DNA from: Bacteroidota bacterium
GTDB taxonomy: Bacteria > Bacteroidota > Bacteroidia > Bacteroidales > JACABE01
Length of the DNA: 42,291 nucleotides
Direction of reading: 5' to 3'
Assembly: GCA_026391675.1 (NCBI GenBank)
Contig: JAPLDQ010000033.1
Location: 1-42,291 of the forward strand
Shown here: positions 33,100 to 42,189 of the stretch, one piece after another
Layout: every line of letters starts with the position of its first letter
How positions within the stretch are numbered: the first letter of the stretch is position 1
Made by a program: the position numbers and the translations under genes
The notes under the pieces: generated by a model
What the model was told of the DNA's origin: nothing
What the model saw: the letters and a program-made list of their open reading frames with translations, nothing else
Databases searched by the model: none

Positions 33100-35664
33100 A
33101 TGAAGCTAAGCTTTTTATATATACTATTTTTTCTCTTTGGTTTTACAATACAGGCGCAGGAAACACAAATTACGGGTAAAATAACAGATGCCAACACCAA
33201 TGAACCCATTCCTTTTGCAACTGTTATTTTTAAAGGAACCACCAAGGGTGTTACCACTGATTTTGATGGCAATTACACTATAAAAGACATTAATCCACCT
33301 GATTCGCTTATAGCCAGAGTGGTTGGTTATTTTCAGAAAGCAAAAAAGGTAAAGAAACGTCAGAAACAGACTATTGATTTTCAGCTTACACCCAATCCGC
33401 ATAACTTGAATGAAGTTGTAATTGAAGCTGGCGAAAATCCAGCATGGGCAATCTTACGCGAAGTATGGAAACGCAAGGATGACTATAATATGGTTAATCT
33501 TAAAGCACTGCAATACGAAAGCTATGTTAATGTTGATATTTCGATAGATAATATTACAGAGAAATTCAGAAACAACAGAACGATGAAACCCTTTGCCGCT
33601 GTTTTTGACAGTTTAAAAAAAGCAGCAGGTGAAGACGGTAAAGTGATATTGCCTTTTTTAGTATCTGAATCCATTGCAGATGTTTACACTTTAGGTAATC
33701 CTATTGAATATAAAGAGGTAGTAAAAGCCAATAAATTATCAGGTTTATTGGTGGATAATCCTGAGTTGTTTGCTCAGTTTTTAGGTTCTTCATTTCAGAA
33801 ATATAATTTTTATGATAACTGGTTGAAAATTTTCAACAGAAGTTTTATTTCGCCTATAGCACGCGGAGCCCTGGGATTTTATGAAGTATACATTAAGGAT
33901 ACCGTGGTTATTGACGGACATAGTTGTTTTGAGCTGAAAATAAAGGCAAAACGTAAAGAAGATCTGGCTTTTAATGGAAAAATCTGGATAACAGATACAA
34001 CCTTTGCTTTAAAACGAATTTCTGTTGAATTAGGCAAGGATGCTAACCTAAATTTTATTGAAAGATATACCATACAACAGGATTATATTCAAACTGATGC
34101 GGGTGCTTATGTGCCATCCAGAACCAGGGTGCTGGTAGATGTAACTCAATTTACAGAACATTCAGTGGGTGTTATTATGAAATTCAACATTAATAACAGG
34201 AATTTTATTACCAATAAACCCAAAGAATCAAAATTCTATACCTATAACCTCGAAATCGAAAATAATTCGATGGATTATGACAATGCCTTCTGGAAAAAGG
34301 AGCGTTTGGAAAGGGCTAACGATTCAACTGTAATTGAAAGGGCTTACGCCGCAATAGATACCATCAGGGAATCGCCCCGGATTAAGTTCTGGCGCGTATT
34401 TTTAAATACAGCATGGGAAGGTTATTACAAAATAGGCAAGATTGATGTAGGACACTGGATTACACTTTACGGACATAATAATAACGAAGGCAACCGTTTT
34501 CAGCTTAACTTCCGTACCAATCCAGATTTCAGTAGATACTGGATATTGCAAACACATGCTGCTTATGGAACAAAAGATGAAAAATGGAAATACAATTTTC
34601 AGGTTGAACATTTCCTTTCACGGAGAACCTGGACCAAAATTGGTTTAAAACGCAGTTTTGATATTGAACGGCTGGGTATTGACCCTGCTTTTCTGGAAGA
34701 ACATATATTTACAAATATTATGTTCTCATTTTCATCCCAGTTAGGTTATCTTGATAAAAGCAGCCTGAACTATACCAACAGATTCTGGTTCGAAACCGAT
34801 TTCCTGAAGGGATTAACCCATAAAATTTCATTTGAAACCAAAGATTTTAATCCCCAGGGGAACTTTATCTTTGGCTATCATAAACCCGATGGCAGTATTG
34901 TATCTTCCTATAAATTGAGTACCATCAGCTACAGTTTTCAGTATGCACCTAAAAATATATGGCTTGTCAAGGATAATTACCGTATAGGTATTGAAGCCAA
35001 ACAAGGTAATGTATGGACATTCAAATATACCATGGGTTTAAAGAATGTATTGGGCAGCGATTTCAGTTTTCAAAAGCTATCTCTTAATGTAGGCCGGAAA
35101 TGGAAAGTGGGTGCATTTGGACAGTTGAATTATTCTATCACAGCTACCAAAGTATTTGGCAAAATACCTTATACCCTGGGTGTGATTTTCCAGGGTAATG
35201 AAACTTTTTTTGAAAGCGAAAGAAGTTATAATATGGTCAACTATCTTGAATTTGCTGCCGATCAGGCTGTAGAAGGCATGGTAATGCATCATTTTCAGGG
35301 ACTATTCTTCAACAGAATACCATTGCTGAAACGTTTAAAACTGCGTGAAGTTGTCGGCAGTAATTTTATATTTTCTTCATTGGAAAAAAGAAATAATTTC
35401 AGAGAAACCGATGCCAGCAAAGTAGATTATAATCCTGACGGTATCATGGCTAAAAGCCTTGTTAATGGATTGCCGTTGACACATTTTTCTGTTATGGATT
35501 TTAACAAGCCTTACGTAGAAGTTTTCTGGGGAATAGAAAACCTTTTTAGACTTATCAGATTAACCGCCTATCACCGCCTGACTTACCTGAACGAACCCAA
35601 TGTTCCTCATTTATTCGGAATAAAGGGATTTTATATCAAAGGATCTATATATATTACCTTATAA
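33100..35664 (+). CDS. DUF5686 outer-membrane barrel protein with carboxypeptidase-like domain
   Basis: From ATG 33100 the product has 854 residues with signal peptide MKLSFLYILFFLFGFTIQAQ; the frame opens at a TTG 24 bases earlier, which leaves the signal peptide misplaced. Residues about 22-105 form a CarboxypepD_reg-like beta sandwich (ITGKITDANTNEPIPFATVI, TTDFDGNYTI). A long DUF5686 region follows (NPAWAILREVWKRKDDYN, YESYVNVDISIDNI) and the second half has amphipathic strands with aromatic ends (FQLNFRTNPDFSRYWILQTH, SLNVGRKWKVGAFGQLNYSI) typical of an outer-membrane beta barrel; the C-terminus ends in KGSIYITL. There is no TonB plug domain. Function unknown; located in the outer membrane by inference. 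Confidence 0.88.
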   Translation: MKLSFLYILFFLFGFTIQAQETQITGKITDANTNEPIPFATVIFKGTTKGVTTDFDGNYTIKDINPPDSLIARVVGYFQKAKKVKKRQKQTIDFQLTPNPHNLNEVVIEAGENPAWAILREVWKRKDDYNMVNLKALQYESYVNVDISIDNITEKFRNNRTMKPFAAVFDSLKKAAGEDGKVILPFLVSESIADVYTLGNPIEYKEVVKANKLSGLLVDNPELFAQFLGSSFQKYNFYDNWLKIFNRSFISPIARGALGFYEVYIKDTVVIDGHSCFELKIKAKRKEDLAFNGKIWITDTTFALKRISVELGKDANLNFIERYTIQQDYIQTDAGAYVPSRTRVLVDVTQFTEHSVGVIMKFNINNRNFITNKPKESKFYTYNLEIENNSMDYDNAFWKKERLERANDSTVIERAYAAIDTIRESPRIKFWRVFLNTAWEGYYKIGKIDVGHWITLYGHNNNEGNRFQLNFRTNPDFSRYWILQTHAAYGTKDEKWKYNFQVEHFLSRRTWTKIGLKRSFDIERLGIDPAFLEEHIFTNIMFSFSSQLGYLDKSSLNYTNRFWFETDFLKGLTHKISFETKDFNPQGNFIFGYHKPDGSIVSSYKLSTISYSFQYAPKNIWLVKDNYRIGIEAKQGNVWTFKYTMGLKNVLGSDFSFQKLSLNVGRKWKVGAFGQLNYSITATKVFGKIPYTLGVIFQGNETFFESERSYNMVNYLEFAADQAVEGMVMHHFQGLFFNRIPLLKRLKLREVVGSNFIFSSLEKRNNFRETDASKVDYNPDGIMAKSLVNGLPLTHFSVMDFNKPYVEVFWGIENLFRLIRLTAYHRLTYLNEPNVPHLFGIKGFYIKGSIYITL

Positions 35665-35668
35665 AAAA

Positions 35669-35698
35669 AGCGGAGTTGATTTGAATTTCAACTCCGCT
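35669..35698 (-). terminator. Intrinsic terminator between convergent genes
   Basis: AGCGGAGTTGA (35669-35679) pairs with TCAACTCCGCT (35688-35698). The T-run is on the minus strand, so it primarily ends the coiled-coil lipoprotein transcript; for the DUF5686 gene it has no T tail. Confidence 0.82.
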
Positions 35699-35726
35699 AA
35701 ATATATAAAAACTCACAATTAATGGT

Positions 35727-36581
35727 CTAATCTGTTACAATTACCAAATATTTGGATGCTCTCCAGAATTCTTTTGGATTGGTAATAATCAATTTATCAA
35801 CTTTTTTATCGGTTCCTTCAAAGTTATAACTTGAACTTGGATGCGAACTTAATAATTTTGCTTTTTTAGCATTGATAGGAATACTTGTAACCTTAGTAAT
35901 ATCTATCTTTTTGAAATAATCTGCATTGAAATCCTGTTCTATTTTCTGACTACGTCCAATACCAATAAAACCACCGCTTTTTGAAATTACTTTATTTTCG
36001 ACAAGTTCTTTATTTGTACCAATGGCATACCATGCAGTATTCATTTCATCCACTTTTTGGGAATAAGCTTCATCCTTGGTTCTAACTGTACGTTTTAATG
36101 TATCAACAGAAGCATTTAATGTTTCAACAGTAAAATTAAGATTAAGTAATTGCTTTTTCAACTGATCAATTTCAACATCTTTGGCTTTAAGCTGTTCTTC
36201 GTAACGGGCCAGCATTTCTTCCAATTTCTTGATTTGTAAATTAGAACTTTTTAATTTCTTTTTTAACGAAGCAATGGCTTGTTTGTTCTTTTCCATTAAG
36301 TCGTTGATGGATTGAATGTCATCATTTATCCGCTGACGGGCATCCTGACTGATTTCGTTATTTTTAGCAGCGTTTTGCGAAATAACACCTTCTTTAGCTT
36401 TGATCTGTGATAAATTACCTTCAATCTGATCAAAAGAACCAAAAAAGTCATTAATTATTGAATCTTTCGCATTGGTCAGCGTTAATAATTTCTGATTTTC
36501 AAGTTTTAATTTTTCAACTTCTTTATTGTTGCATGCAACAAACAAAAGGATTACCGGAATTAAATACAATAGTTTTTTCAT
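35727..36581 (-). CDS. Coiled-coil lipoprotein (Cbp1-like)
   Basis: A 284-residue lipoprotein: signal peptide with Cys17 (LFVAC), then a continuous coiled coil from about residue 20 to 175 (KLKLENQKLLTLTNAKDSII, SLKKKLKSSNLQIKKLEEML, QLKAKDVEIDQLKKQLLNL). The globular tail holds AWYAIGTNKELVENKVISK, SGGFIGIGRSQ and a beta-rich end (LSSHPSSSYNF, KYLVIVTD). The motif YxIGTxKEL after a coiled coil is typical of the family annotated as Cbp1-like collagen-binding adhesins in Bacteroides; the adhesin role is not evident from sequence. It is single-gene, bounded by the terminator at 35669 and its own -7 element. Confidence 0.75.
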   Translation of the reverse strand: MKKLLYLIPVILLFVACNNKEVEKLKLENQKLLTLTNAKDSIINDFFGSFDQIEGNLSQIKAKEGVISQNAAKNNEISQDARQRINDDIQSINDLMEKNKQAIASLKKKLKSSNLQIKKLEEMLARYEEQLKAKDVEIDQLKKQLLNLNFTVETLNASVDTLKRTVRTKDEAYSQKVDEMNTAWYAIGTNKELVENKVISKSGGFIGIGRSQKIEQDFNADYFKKIDITKVTSIPINAKKAKLLSSHPSSSYNFEGTDKKVDKLIITNPKEFWRASKYLVIVTD

Positions 36582-36604
36582 GTGTTCTTTATTTATGATT
36601 TTTA

Positions 36605-36612
36605 CAAAGGTA
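36605..36612 (-). promoter_or_regulatory. -7 element for coiled-coil lipoprotein
   Basis: Minus strand TACCTTTG, 23 bases before ATG 36581, matches TAnnTTTG. Confidence 0.45.
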
Positions 36613-36673
36613 TTAAATATGAAGGCTTTATTTTAAAAATGAAGAATAATATTTTTAAAATTCAGGTCTGTTT

Positions 36674-38614
36674 TTAACCTTCCATCAATATTAATTCGTT
36701 ATGCAAAGCTTCCCATTCATGCATTTGCTTATCCAGCTTGTCCTTTAAATTTTGATACGTTTTGTAGATATCGCCTTTATTAAATTCAACCTGATGTTCC
36801 TGTGGATTAGCCAATACTTTGTCAATTCTGTGTATTTCAGTTTCTATTTTGGCAATTTCATCTTCGCATTTCTGAATACGGCTATTGATTTTGCGGATTT
36901 CCTTATCCAGTTCGCGTTTCTTTTCCCAGCTTATTTTATTTTCAGAATCAGCGTCATTCCTTGAATTATCAGTATTTTTATTATTGATTTCAAGCTGTTT
37001 CAGGTTTTCCAACTTACGGCTTTCCAGAAAATCATAAATATCACCGATATAAGGTTTTATTTGTTTGTTTTTAAATTCAAAAACCTTTTCTGTTAAACCC
37101 TGCAAAAAATCCCTGTCGTGCGAAACCACTATAAGGGTGCCTTCAAACTGCAGCAATGCATTTTTTAAAATATCTTTGGATTGCATATCCAGATGATTGG
37201 TAGGCTCATCCAGTACAAGTAAATTTACCGGAGTTAACAGAAGTTTTGCCAGTGCAAGCCTTGATTTTTCGCCACCTGACAATACTTTTACTTTTTTATC
37301 AATATCATCACTGCCAAACAAAAAACCACCCAAAATGGACCTTACTTTAGGCCGGATATCACCAACGGCAATATCATCAATAGTTTCGAATACAGTTTTT
37401 TCACCGTCGAGCATGGCTGCCTGGTTTTGTGCAAAATAACCGATTATAACCTGGTGTCCCAATTGCATTTTTCCTTTGTATTCCAACTCCCCTACTATAA
37501 TCTTCGACAAGGTAGTTTTACCTTCGCCGTTTTTTCCTACAAAAGCTATGCTTTCTCCTTTATTTATGGCAAAATTAATGTTATTCAGCACTAATTTTTC
37601 ATCATAATTTTTGATTAAATCAACTGCTTCAACCACTACCCTGCCTGAATGGGGCGCAGGTGGAAATTTAAAACGGATAGAACTGTTATCAATATCTTCC
37701 ACTTCAATTTTATCCATTTTTTCAAGCATTTTTATCCTGGATTGAACCTGACGTGATTTGGTTGACTTATACCGGAATCTTTCAATAAAGCTTTCGATAT
37801 CATCTATTGATTTTTGCTGATTATTAAAGGCTGCCATCTGATTCTGGCGTCTTTCTGCTCTTTGTTCAACATATTCAGAATAGGATGCCTTGTAATCGTT
37901 GATTCGACCTAAGGTTATCTCTATAGTTCTTGTAGTAACATTATCCAGAAAAGCCCTGTCGTGCGAAACCAGCACCACAGCTCCCTGATAATTGATTAAA
38001 AATCCTTCCAGCCATTGTATGGATTCAATGTCGAGGTGATTGGTAGGCTCATCAAGTAATATAGTATCGGGTCGTTTAAGTAATATTTTAGCGAGTTCTA
38101 CACGCATTTGCCAGCCACTGCTAAATACGGTCAGGGGTTTATCAAAATCAGGTTTCAAAAAACCCAGTCCTAACAATATTTTTTCCGTATCAGCCTGCAT
38201 GGTATGTCCGCCAATCATACGAAAACGCTCGTCAGCTTCAGTTAATTCATGCACTAGCTGCATATAGGCATCCGATTCATAATCGGTTCTTATTGAAATC
38301 TGTTCGGTTAAATGTTTGTGTTTCTTTTGCAGTCTTAAGGCTTCATCAAATGCAGTAAGGGCTTCATTAAAAACACTGCGCTTGCTGTCAGGTATCATTT
38401 CCTGAGGTAAATAACCCACAGTTTGTCCGCTGGTTTTTACAATTTCTCCTGATTCGGGTTCTGTTTCTCCTGAAAGTATTTTCAACAGGGTTGATTTTCC
38501 GGCACCATTTTTGCCCACCAGTCCTATCCTGTCCTTATCATTGATGATAAATGAAACATCATCAAACAAATAGGTGCCGGTAAAATGAATGGAGAGTTTA
38601 TTAACAGAAATCAC
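36674..38614 (-). CDS. ABC-F family ATPase
   Basis: A 646-residue soluble protein with two ABC domains and no membrane segments, so it is an ABC-F translation-associated or resistance-type ATPase rather than a transporter. Domain 1 has GLVGKNGAGKSTLL (31-44), the signature VFSSGWQMRVELAK (FSSG in place of LSGG) and DEPTNHLD with SHDRAFLDN. The linker (AERRQNQMAAFNNQQKSIDD) is coiled. Domain 2 has FVGKNGEGKTTL, LSGGEKSRLALAK and DEPTNHLD. The last 110 residues are a coiled-coil arm (KEIRKINSRIQKCEDEIAKI). By layout it is nearest to the Uup/YheS branch. It starts with GTG at 38614, where the family normally begins MISVN; a -7 element lies 14 bases upstream. Confidence 0.92.
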   Translation of the reverse strand: MISVNKLSIHFTGTYLFDDVSFIINDKDRIGLVGKNGAGKSTLLKILSGETEPESGEIVKTSGQTVGYLPQEMIPDSKRSVFNEALTAFDEALRLQKKHKHLTEQISIRTDYESDAYMQLVHELTEADERFRMIGGHTMQADTEKILLGLGFLKPDFDKPLTVFSSGWQMRVELAKILLKRPDTILLDEPTNHLDIESIQWLEGFLINYQGAVVLVSHDRAFLDNVTTRTIEITLGRINDYKASYSEYVEQRAERRQNQMAAFNNQQKSIDDIESFIERFRYKSTKSRQVQSRIKMLEKMDKIEVEDIDNSSIRFKFPPAPHSGRVVVEAVDLIKNYDEKLVLNNINFAINKGESIAFVGKNGEGKTTLSKIIVGELEYKGKMQLGHQVIIGYFAQNQAAMLDGEKTVFETIDDIAVGDIRPKVRSILGGFLFGSDDIDKKVKVLSGGEKSRLALAKLLLTPVNLLVLDEPTNHLDMQSKDILKNALLQFEGTLIVVSHDRDFLQGLTEKVFEFKNKQIKPYIGDIYDFLESRKLENLKQLEINNKNTDNSRNDADSENKISWEKKRELDKEIRKINSRIQKCEDEIAKIETEIHRIDKVLANPQEHQVEFNKGDIYKTYQNLKDKLDKQMHEWEALHNELILMEG

Positions 38615-38628
38615 GTTGAATTTTTTTG

Positions 38629-38636
38629 CAAAGGTA
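38629..38636 (-). promoter_or_regulatory. -7 element for ABC-F gene
   Basis: Minus strand TACCTTTG, 14 bases before the GTG start, matches TAnnTTTG; the leader is very short. It supports GTG 38614 as start. Confidence 0.5.
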
Positions 38637-38731
38637 GGTAAATTCTGAAAATTTTTGAAGTGATATTAGCTTATATGAAGCGAAACCTTTAATTAATAAA
38701 TGATATTTAATTAATACAGCAAAATTACAAT

Positions 38732-39670
38732 TTAAATCAAACCTAATGCTTTCGATATATCCAGCATTCTTATAATTGGCTTTTTAGCCTGATCAATTAC
38801 ATCCTGTGGTAGTGTTATTTCAGGCTTTTCATTTTTTAATGCCAGGTATAATTTTTCCATGGTATTCATCTTCATAAAAGCACAATCATTACAGGAGCAG
38901 GTTTCATCTGCAGGAACTATTATAAATTCCTTATCCGGCGATTCTTTTTTCATCTGATGTAAAATACCTGTTTCAGTAGCAACAATAAATCTTTTAGCTT
39001 CATTTTTGCGTGTATAAGCTAATAAAGCTGTAGTAGAACCTATAAAATCAGCCAGTTCCAGTATTGCTGCATCACATTCAGGATGAGCAATCAACTTGGC
39101 GTCAGGGTTGGTAATCTTTAATTCTATTATCTTTTCTTTTTTTAATATATTATGTACTTCGCAAACACCATCCCATAATATCATATCACGTCCGCTCATT
39201 TTATTAATATATGCTCCCAAATTCTTATCAGGAGCAAATATTATTTTTTCATCCGCTGGCAACGAATTTACAATCTGTAATGCATTTCCTGATGTACAAA
39301 TTATATCTGACATGCATTTAATAGCAGCAGAACAATTAATATAAGATATTACAGTATAATCAGTATATTTCGCTAAAAAAGCTTTAAAATCATTGGGTTG
39401 ACATGAGTCTGCCAATGAACAACCTGCTTTTAAATCAGGTAATACAACTTTTTTAGCAGGATTAAGTATCTTTGCTGTTTCAGCCATAAAATGAACACCG
39501 GCAAAAACAATTAAATCAGCATCTGTTTCTGCTGCTTGTTGCGATAAACCAAGACTATCGCCCACATAATCTGCTAAATCCTGTATTTCAGGTATTTGAT
39601 AATAATGGGCCAGTATTACAGCATTTTTTTGTTTCTTTATGGCTAAAATTTCTTTTTTAAAATCAATCAT
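38732..39670 (-). CDS. nadA: Quinolinate synthase A
   Basis: Condenses iminoaspartate with dihydroxyacetone phosphate to quinolinate, a [4Fe-4S]-dependent step of NAD synthesis; cytoplasmic. The 312-residue protein has AHYYQIPEIQDLADYVGDSL (21-40), FAGVHFMAETAKIL, the cysteine of SYINCSAAIKC (Cys113), the cysteine of WDGVCEVH and the terminal cluster CSCNDCAFMKMNTMEKL. These hold the three Cys ligands expected in NadA. HPECDAAILELADFIGSTTA and FIVATETGIL are substrate-site motifs. The usual partners nadB and nadC are not in the window. The gene reads away from the AT-rich geneless region at 39671-40181. Confidence 0.97.
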   Translation of the reverse strand: MIDFKKEILAIKKQKNAVILAHYYQIPEIQDLADYVGDSLGLSQQAAETDADLIVFAGVHFMAETAKILNPAKKVVLPDLKAGCSLADSCQPNDFKAFLAKYTDYTVISYINCSAAIKCMSDIICTSGNALQIVNSLPADEKIIFAPDKNLGAYINKMSGRDMILWDGVCEVHNILKKEKIIELKITNPDAKLIAHPECDAAILELADFIGSTTALLAYTRKNEAKRFIVATETGILHQMKKESPDKEFIIVPADETCSCNDCAFMKMNTMEKLYLALKNEKPEITLPQDVIDQAKKPIIRMLDISKALGLI

Positions 39671-40181
39671 TTTAAAATCTTATATTATTATAATTTGTTT
39701 AATAAAAAATATGATTATGTATATATGATGTTAATAGTGTTTAAAAATAAATTATAAAAAATTTGCATTTAATAGTTTGCTGAGTTTATTAATATCTTAT
39801 CAACAATTAATAAATGGCTATGCTTTTCTTTATTAATTAATTAAGATTTTATTAACATACTGTGTATAAATTTAAAGTTTAATAAAATTCATACAGGATT
39901 AAGCTAATTTTAATGTTTATATCTTGTATAAAACTATTGATAAATATAATATTTTATTTAAAAAGGATAAATAAAAAGCAAATTGTTAATAAGCTTAAAT
40001 ATTTATTACCATTAGAAATGCAAAAATAAGTAGTTATTAACAATAGTCCTGTTAAAAAAAATAAAAATGTGATTAATAAGCATTTAAAAAATCATGAATA
40101 AATTTATTTTACATTTAATTTTCTCAACATGAGGTAAATGATAAAATATCATTATTTTTGTAAACTATTAATTTATGAACA
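39671..40181. other. Very AT-rich geneless divergent region with DnaA-box-like nonamers
   Basis: A 511-base region between divergent nadA and rpiB with extreme A/T content. It has nonamers near the DnaA box TTATCCACA: TTATCAACA (39797-39805), TTATTAACA (39849-39857 and 40034-40042), and on the other strand TTATACACA (39861-39869) and TTATTAACA (39984-39992). No ORF or RNA gene is visible. It may be a replication origin, a promoter-rich spacer, or simply degenerate DNA. Confidence 0.4.
40153..40160 (+). promoter_or_regulatory. -7 element for rpiB operon
   Basis: TATTTTTG, 21 bases before ATG 40182, matches TAnnTTTG. A small inverted repeat TGATA/TATCA (40139-40151) lies just upstream. Confidence 0.45.
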
Positions 40182-40628
40182 ATGTTTGATAAAGGTAAAA
40201 AAATTGCTATATGTAGCGATCATGGTGGATATGATTTAAAGGAGTTTTTAAAAAGAGAACTTGAAAAACATAACTATGAACTGGTTGATTATGGTTGTTT
40301 TTCTAAAGAAAGTGTTGATTATCCTGATATAGTTCATCCATTGGCCGAAGCGGTTTCAAATCATCAGTTTGAAAAAGCAATAATTATATGTGGAAGCGGA
40401 AATGGCATACAAATGGCTGCCAATAAACATAGATATGTAAGAGCAGCTTTATGCTGGGATATAGAGCAAACAAAATTATCACGTCAACATAATGATGCTA
40501 ATATTTTATCATTACCCGGAAGGTTTATTGATTTTAATTTAGCATTACAAATGATAGAAGTATTTTTAAACACAGCTTTTGAAGGTGGCAGACACCAGAT
40601 CAGAGTTGATAAAATATCTAAATTTTAA
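40182..40628 (+). CDS. rpiB: Ribose-5-phosphate isomerase B
   Basis: Interconverts ribose 5-phosphate and ribulose 5-phosphate in the pentose phosphate pathway; cytoplasmic. The 148-residue protein has the RpiB/LacAB layout: ICSDHGGYDLKEFL (10-23) with the Asp-His pair, the ring-opening region YELVDYGCFSKESVDYPD, the base Cys in IIICGSGNGIQMAANK and the phosphate-binding RYVRAALCWD. SRQHNDANILSLPGRF is the C-terminal active-site loop. GSGNG replaces the commoner GTGIG, as seen in related Bacteroidota proteins. It is followed by the LutB-like gene after 3 bases, so the two form an operon. Confidence 0.95.
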   Translation: MFDKGKKIAICSDHGGYDLKEFLKRELEKHNYELVDYGCFSKESVDYPDIVHPLAEAVSNHQFEKAIIICGSGNGIQMAANKHRYVRAALCWDIEQTKLSRQHNDANILSLPGRFIDFNLALQMIEVFLNTAFEGGRHQIRVDKISKF

Positions 40629-40631
40629 AAA

Positions 40632-42014
40632 ATGAATACAGAAATTTATAATAAGTTCGTCAAAGATTCAGAAAATAAATCGTTTGATAAAGAACACCGT
40701 AGAAAACTTAATTTTAATATATCAAAATACGATACTGCTGTAGTAAAAGGAAAAGAACAATATAAGAATCTTGAATTAGCCAAAAGACGTGCTGCAAATC
40801 TTAAGCACAGGGTTATTAATAACCTGGATAAATATCTGGTAGAATTCGAATCTAACTTCACCAAGCGTGGAGGAAAAGTTATCTGGGCCATGGATGGTGA
40901 ACAGGCTATGGAAGAAATCGTTGATATTCTTAAAAAGTATGACGTAAAAAATTTGGTTAAATCTAAATCCATGATTACTGAGGAAATAGAGTTAAATGAA
41001 GTATTGAAGCATAATAAGATAGAGTCCTTAGAAACCGATTTAGGTGAATATATTGTGCAAATTGCGGGTGAGAAACCCTATCATATTATTACACCGGTTA
41101 TGCACAAGTCCAAAGAGGATGTGGCTAAACTGTTTAATGAAAAATTCAATACACCCATAGACATGACTCCGACTGAAATAGCCGGATTTGTCAGAAAATT
41201 ACTGAGGGAAAAATTTGTTCATGCAGATGCAGGTATTACAGGTGGTAATTTTTTAATTGCTGATATTGGTGCAGTTTTGCTTACCGAAAATGAAGGTAAC
41301 GGGGTAATGAGTGTTTCTTTTCCAAAAGTTCACATTGCAATTGTTGGTATTGAAAAAATTATTCCTTCTGTTCAGGATTTGGATTTATTTTTACCTTTAT
41401 TAGCCACACATGGTACAGGACAAAATATTACGGTTTATAATTCTATACTTTCAGGTCCACAGCAGGAAGGTGAAATTGACGGACCTGTTGATATGTATGT
41501 AGTATTATTAAATAATAAACGTACCGAAGTATTAAGACACAAGGAACAACGCCGTGCTTTAAGTTGTATAAGATGTGGTGCCTGTTTGAACGGATGTCCT
41601 ATATATAAAAGTATAGGTGGTCATGCTTATGGAACTACTTACAGCGGTCCAATCGGTGCTGTAATATCTCCATTGATGAATGGATTTGGTGATTACAAAC
41701 ATTTAAGTTTTGCATCATCCTTATGTGGTATGTGTACCGAAGTTTGTCCTGTTAAAATACCACTACATGAATTATTACTTGAAAACAGGAAAGATTCCGT
41801 TAAAGAAGTTAAACCGGCAATGTTTGAAAAATTAACCATGTGGGGCTGGAAAAAAGTAATGTTAAACCGTAAGTTTATGGATTTAGGCTCTGTTAATTTA
41901 AAGAATAAAGCTTTAAAAATGGTATTCAGTAAGCCATGGGGACCAAGACGCGAAGTACCGACATTGGCTAAAAAAAGTTTCCACGACCTATGGAAAGAAA
42001 GAAGAGGAAATTAA
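40632..42014 (+). CDS. lutB: LutB-like lactate utilization iron-sulfur protein
   Basis: A 460-residue protein with an N-terminal LUD domain (about 60-300, including GITGGNFLIADIGAVLLTEN and PKVHIAIVGIEKIIPS) and a ferredoxin-like domain with two clusters: CIRCGACLNGCP (Cys312, 315, 318, 322) and CGMCTEVCP (Cys365, 368, 372). This is the layout of LutB, which with LutA and LutC oxidises L-lactate to pyruvate. LutA and LutC are not adjacent here; the gene instead follows rpiB by 3 bases and precedes the rRNA-type leader. The tail (KPAMFEKLTMWGWKKVMLNR, KPWGPRREVPTLAKKSFHDL) is typical of the family. Lactate as substrate is a family inference. Confidence 0.92.
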   Translation: MNTEIYNKFVKDSENKSFDKEHRRKLNFNISKYDTAVVKGKEQYKNLELAKRRAANLKHRVINNLDKYLVEFESNFTKRGGKVIWAMDGEQAMEEIVDILKKYDVKNLVKSKSMITEEIELNEVLKHNKIESLETDLGEYIVQIAGEKPYHIITPVMHKSKEDVAKLFNEKFNTPIDMTPTEIAGFVRKLLREKFVHADAGITGGNFLIADIGAVLLTENEGNGVMSVSFPKVHIAIVGIEKIIPSVQDLDLFLPLLATHGTGQNITVYNSILSGPQQEGEIDGPVDMYVVLLNNKRTEVLRHKEQRRALSCIRCGACLNGCPIYKSIGGHAYGTTYSGPIGAVISPLMNGFGDYKHLSFASSLCGMCTEVCPVKIPLHELLLENRKDSVKEVKPAMFEKLTMWGWKKVMLNRKFMDLGSVNLKNKALKMVFSKPWGPRREVPTLAKKSFHDLWKERRGN

Positions 42015-42158
42015 TTTTTATATACAAATTTCTTACTTTTTACAATAATGATACTATTATAATATACTGCTATTAATTTTTTTTCAACATTTTCCTCCTG
42101 TTTAAGATACTTATAAACAGAATGTTAAAAAAAAGGATGAAAAAAAGTTAAAAAATAA
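42015..42158. other. Spacer between LutB gene and rRNA-type promoter
   Basis: AT-rich sequence without ORF or tRNA. It ends with A-rich tracts (around 42127-42155) just upstream of the -33 element, as is common for strong rRNA promoters (UP-like region, by analogy). Confidence 0.45.
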
Positions 42159-42189
42159 TTTGGAGGTAATAAAAAAAGTATTACTTTTG
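42159..42189 (+). promoter_or_regulatory. Strong Bacteroidota promoter, probably rRNA operon
   Basis: TTTG (42159-42162), 19 bases, then TACTTTTG (42182-42189): a full consensus promoter, preceded by A-tracts. The following sequence has no ORF but a boxA-like motif, which points to an rRNA transcript. The 16S gene itself would lie beyond the window. Confidence 0.8.
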
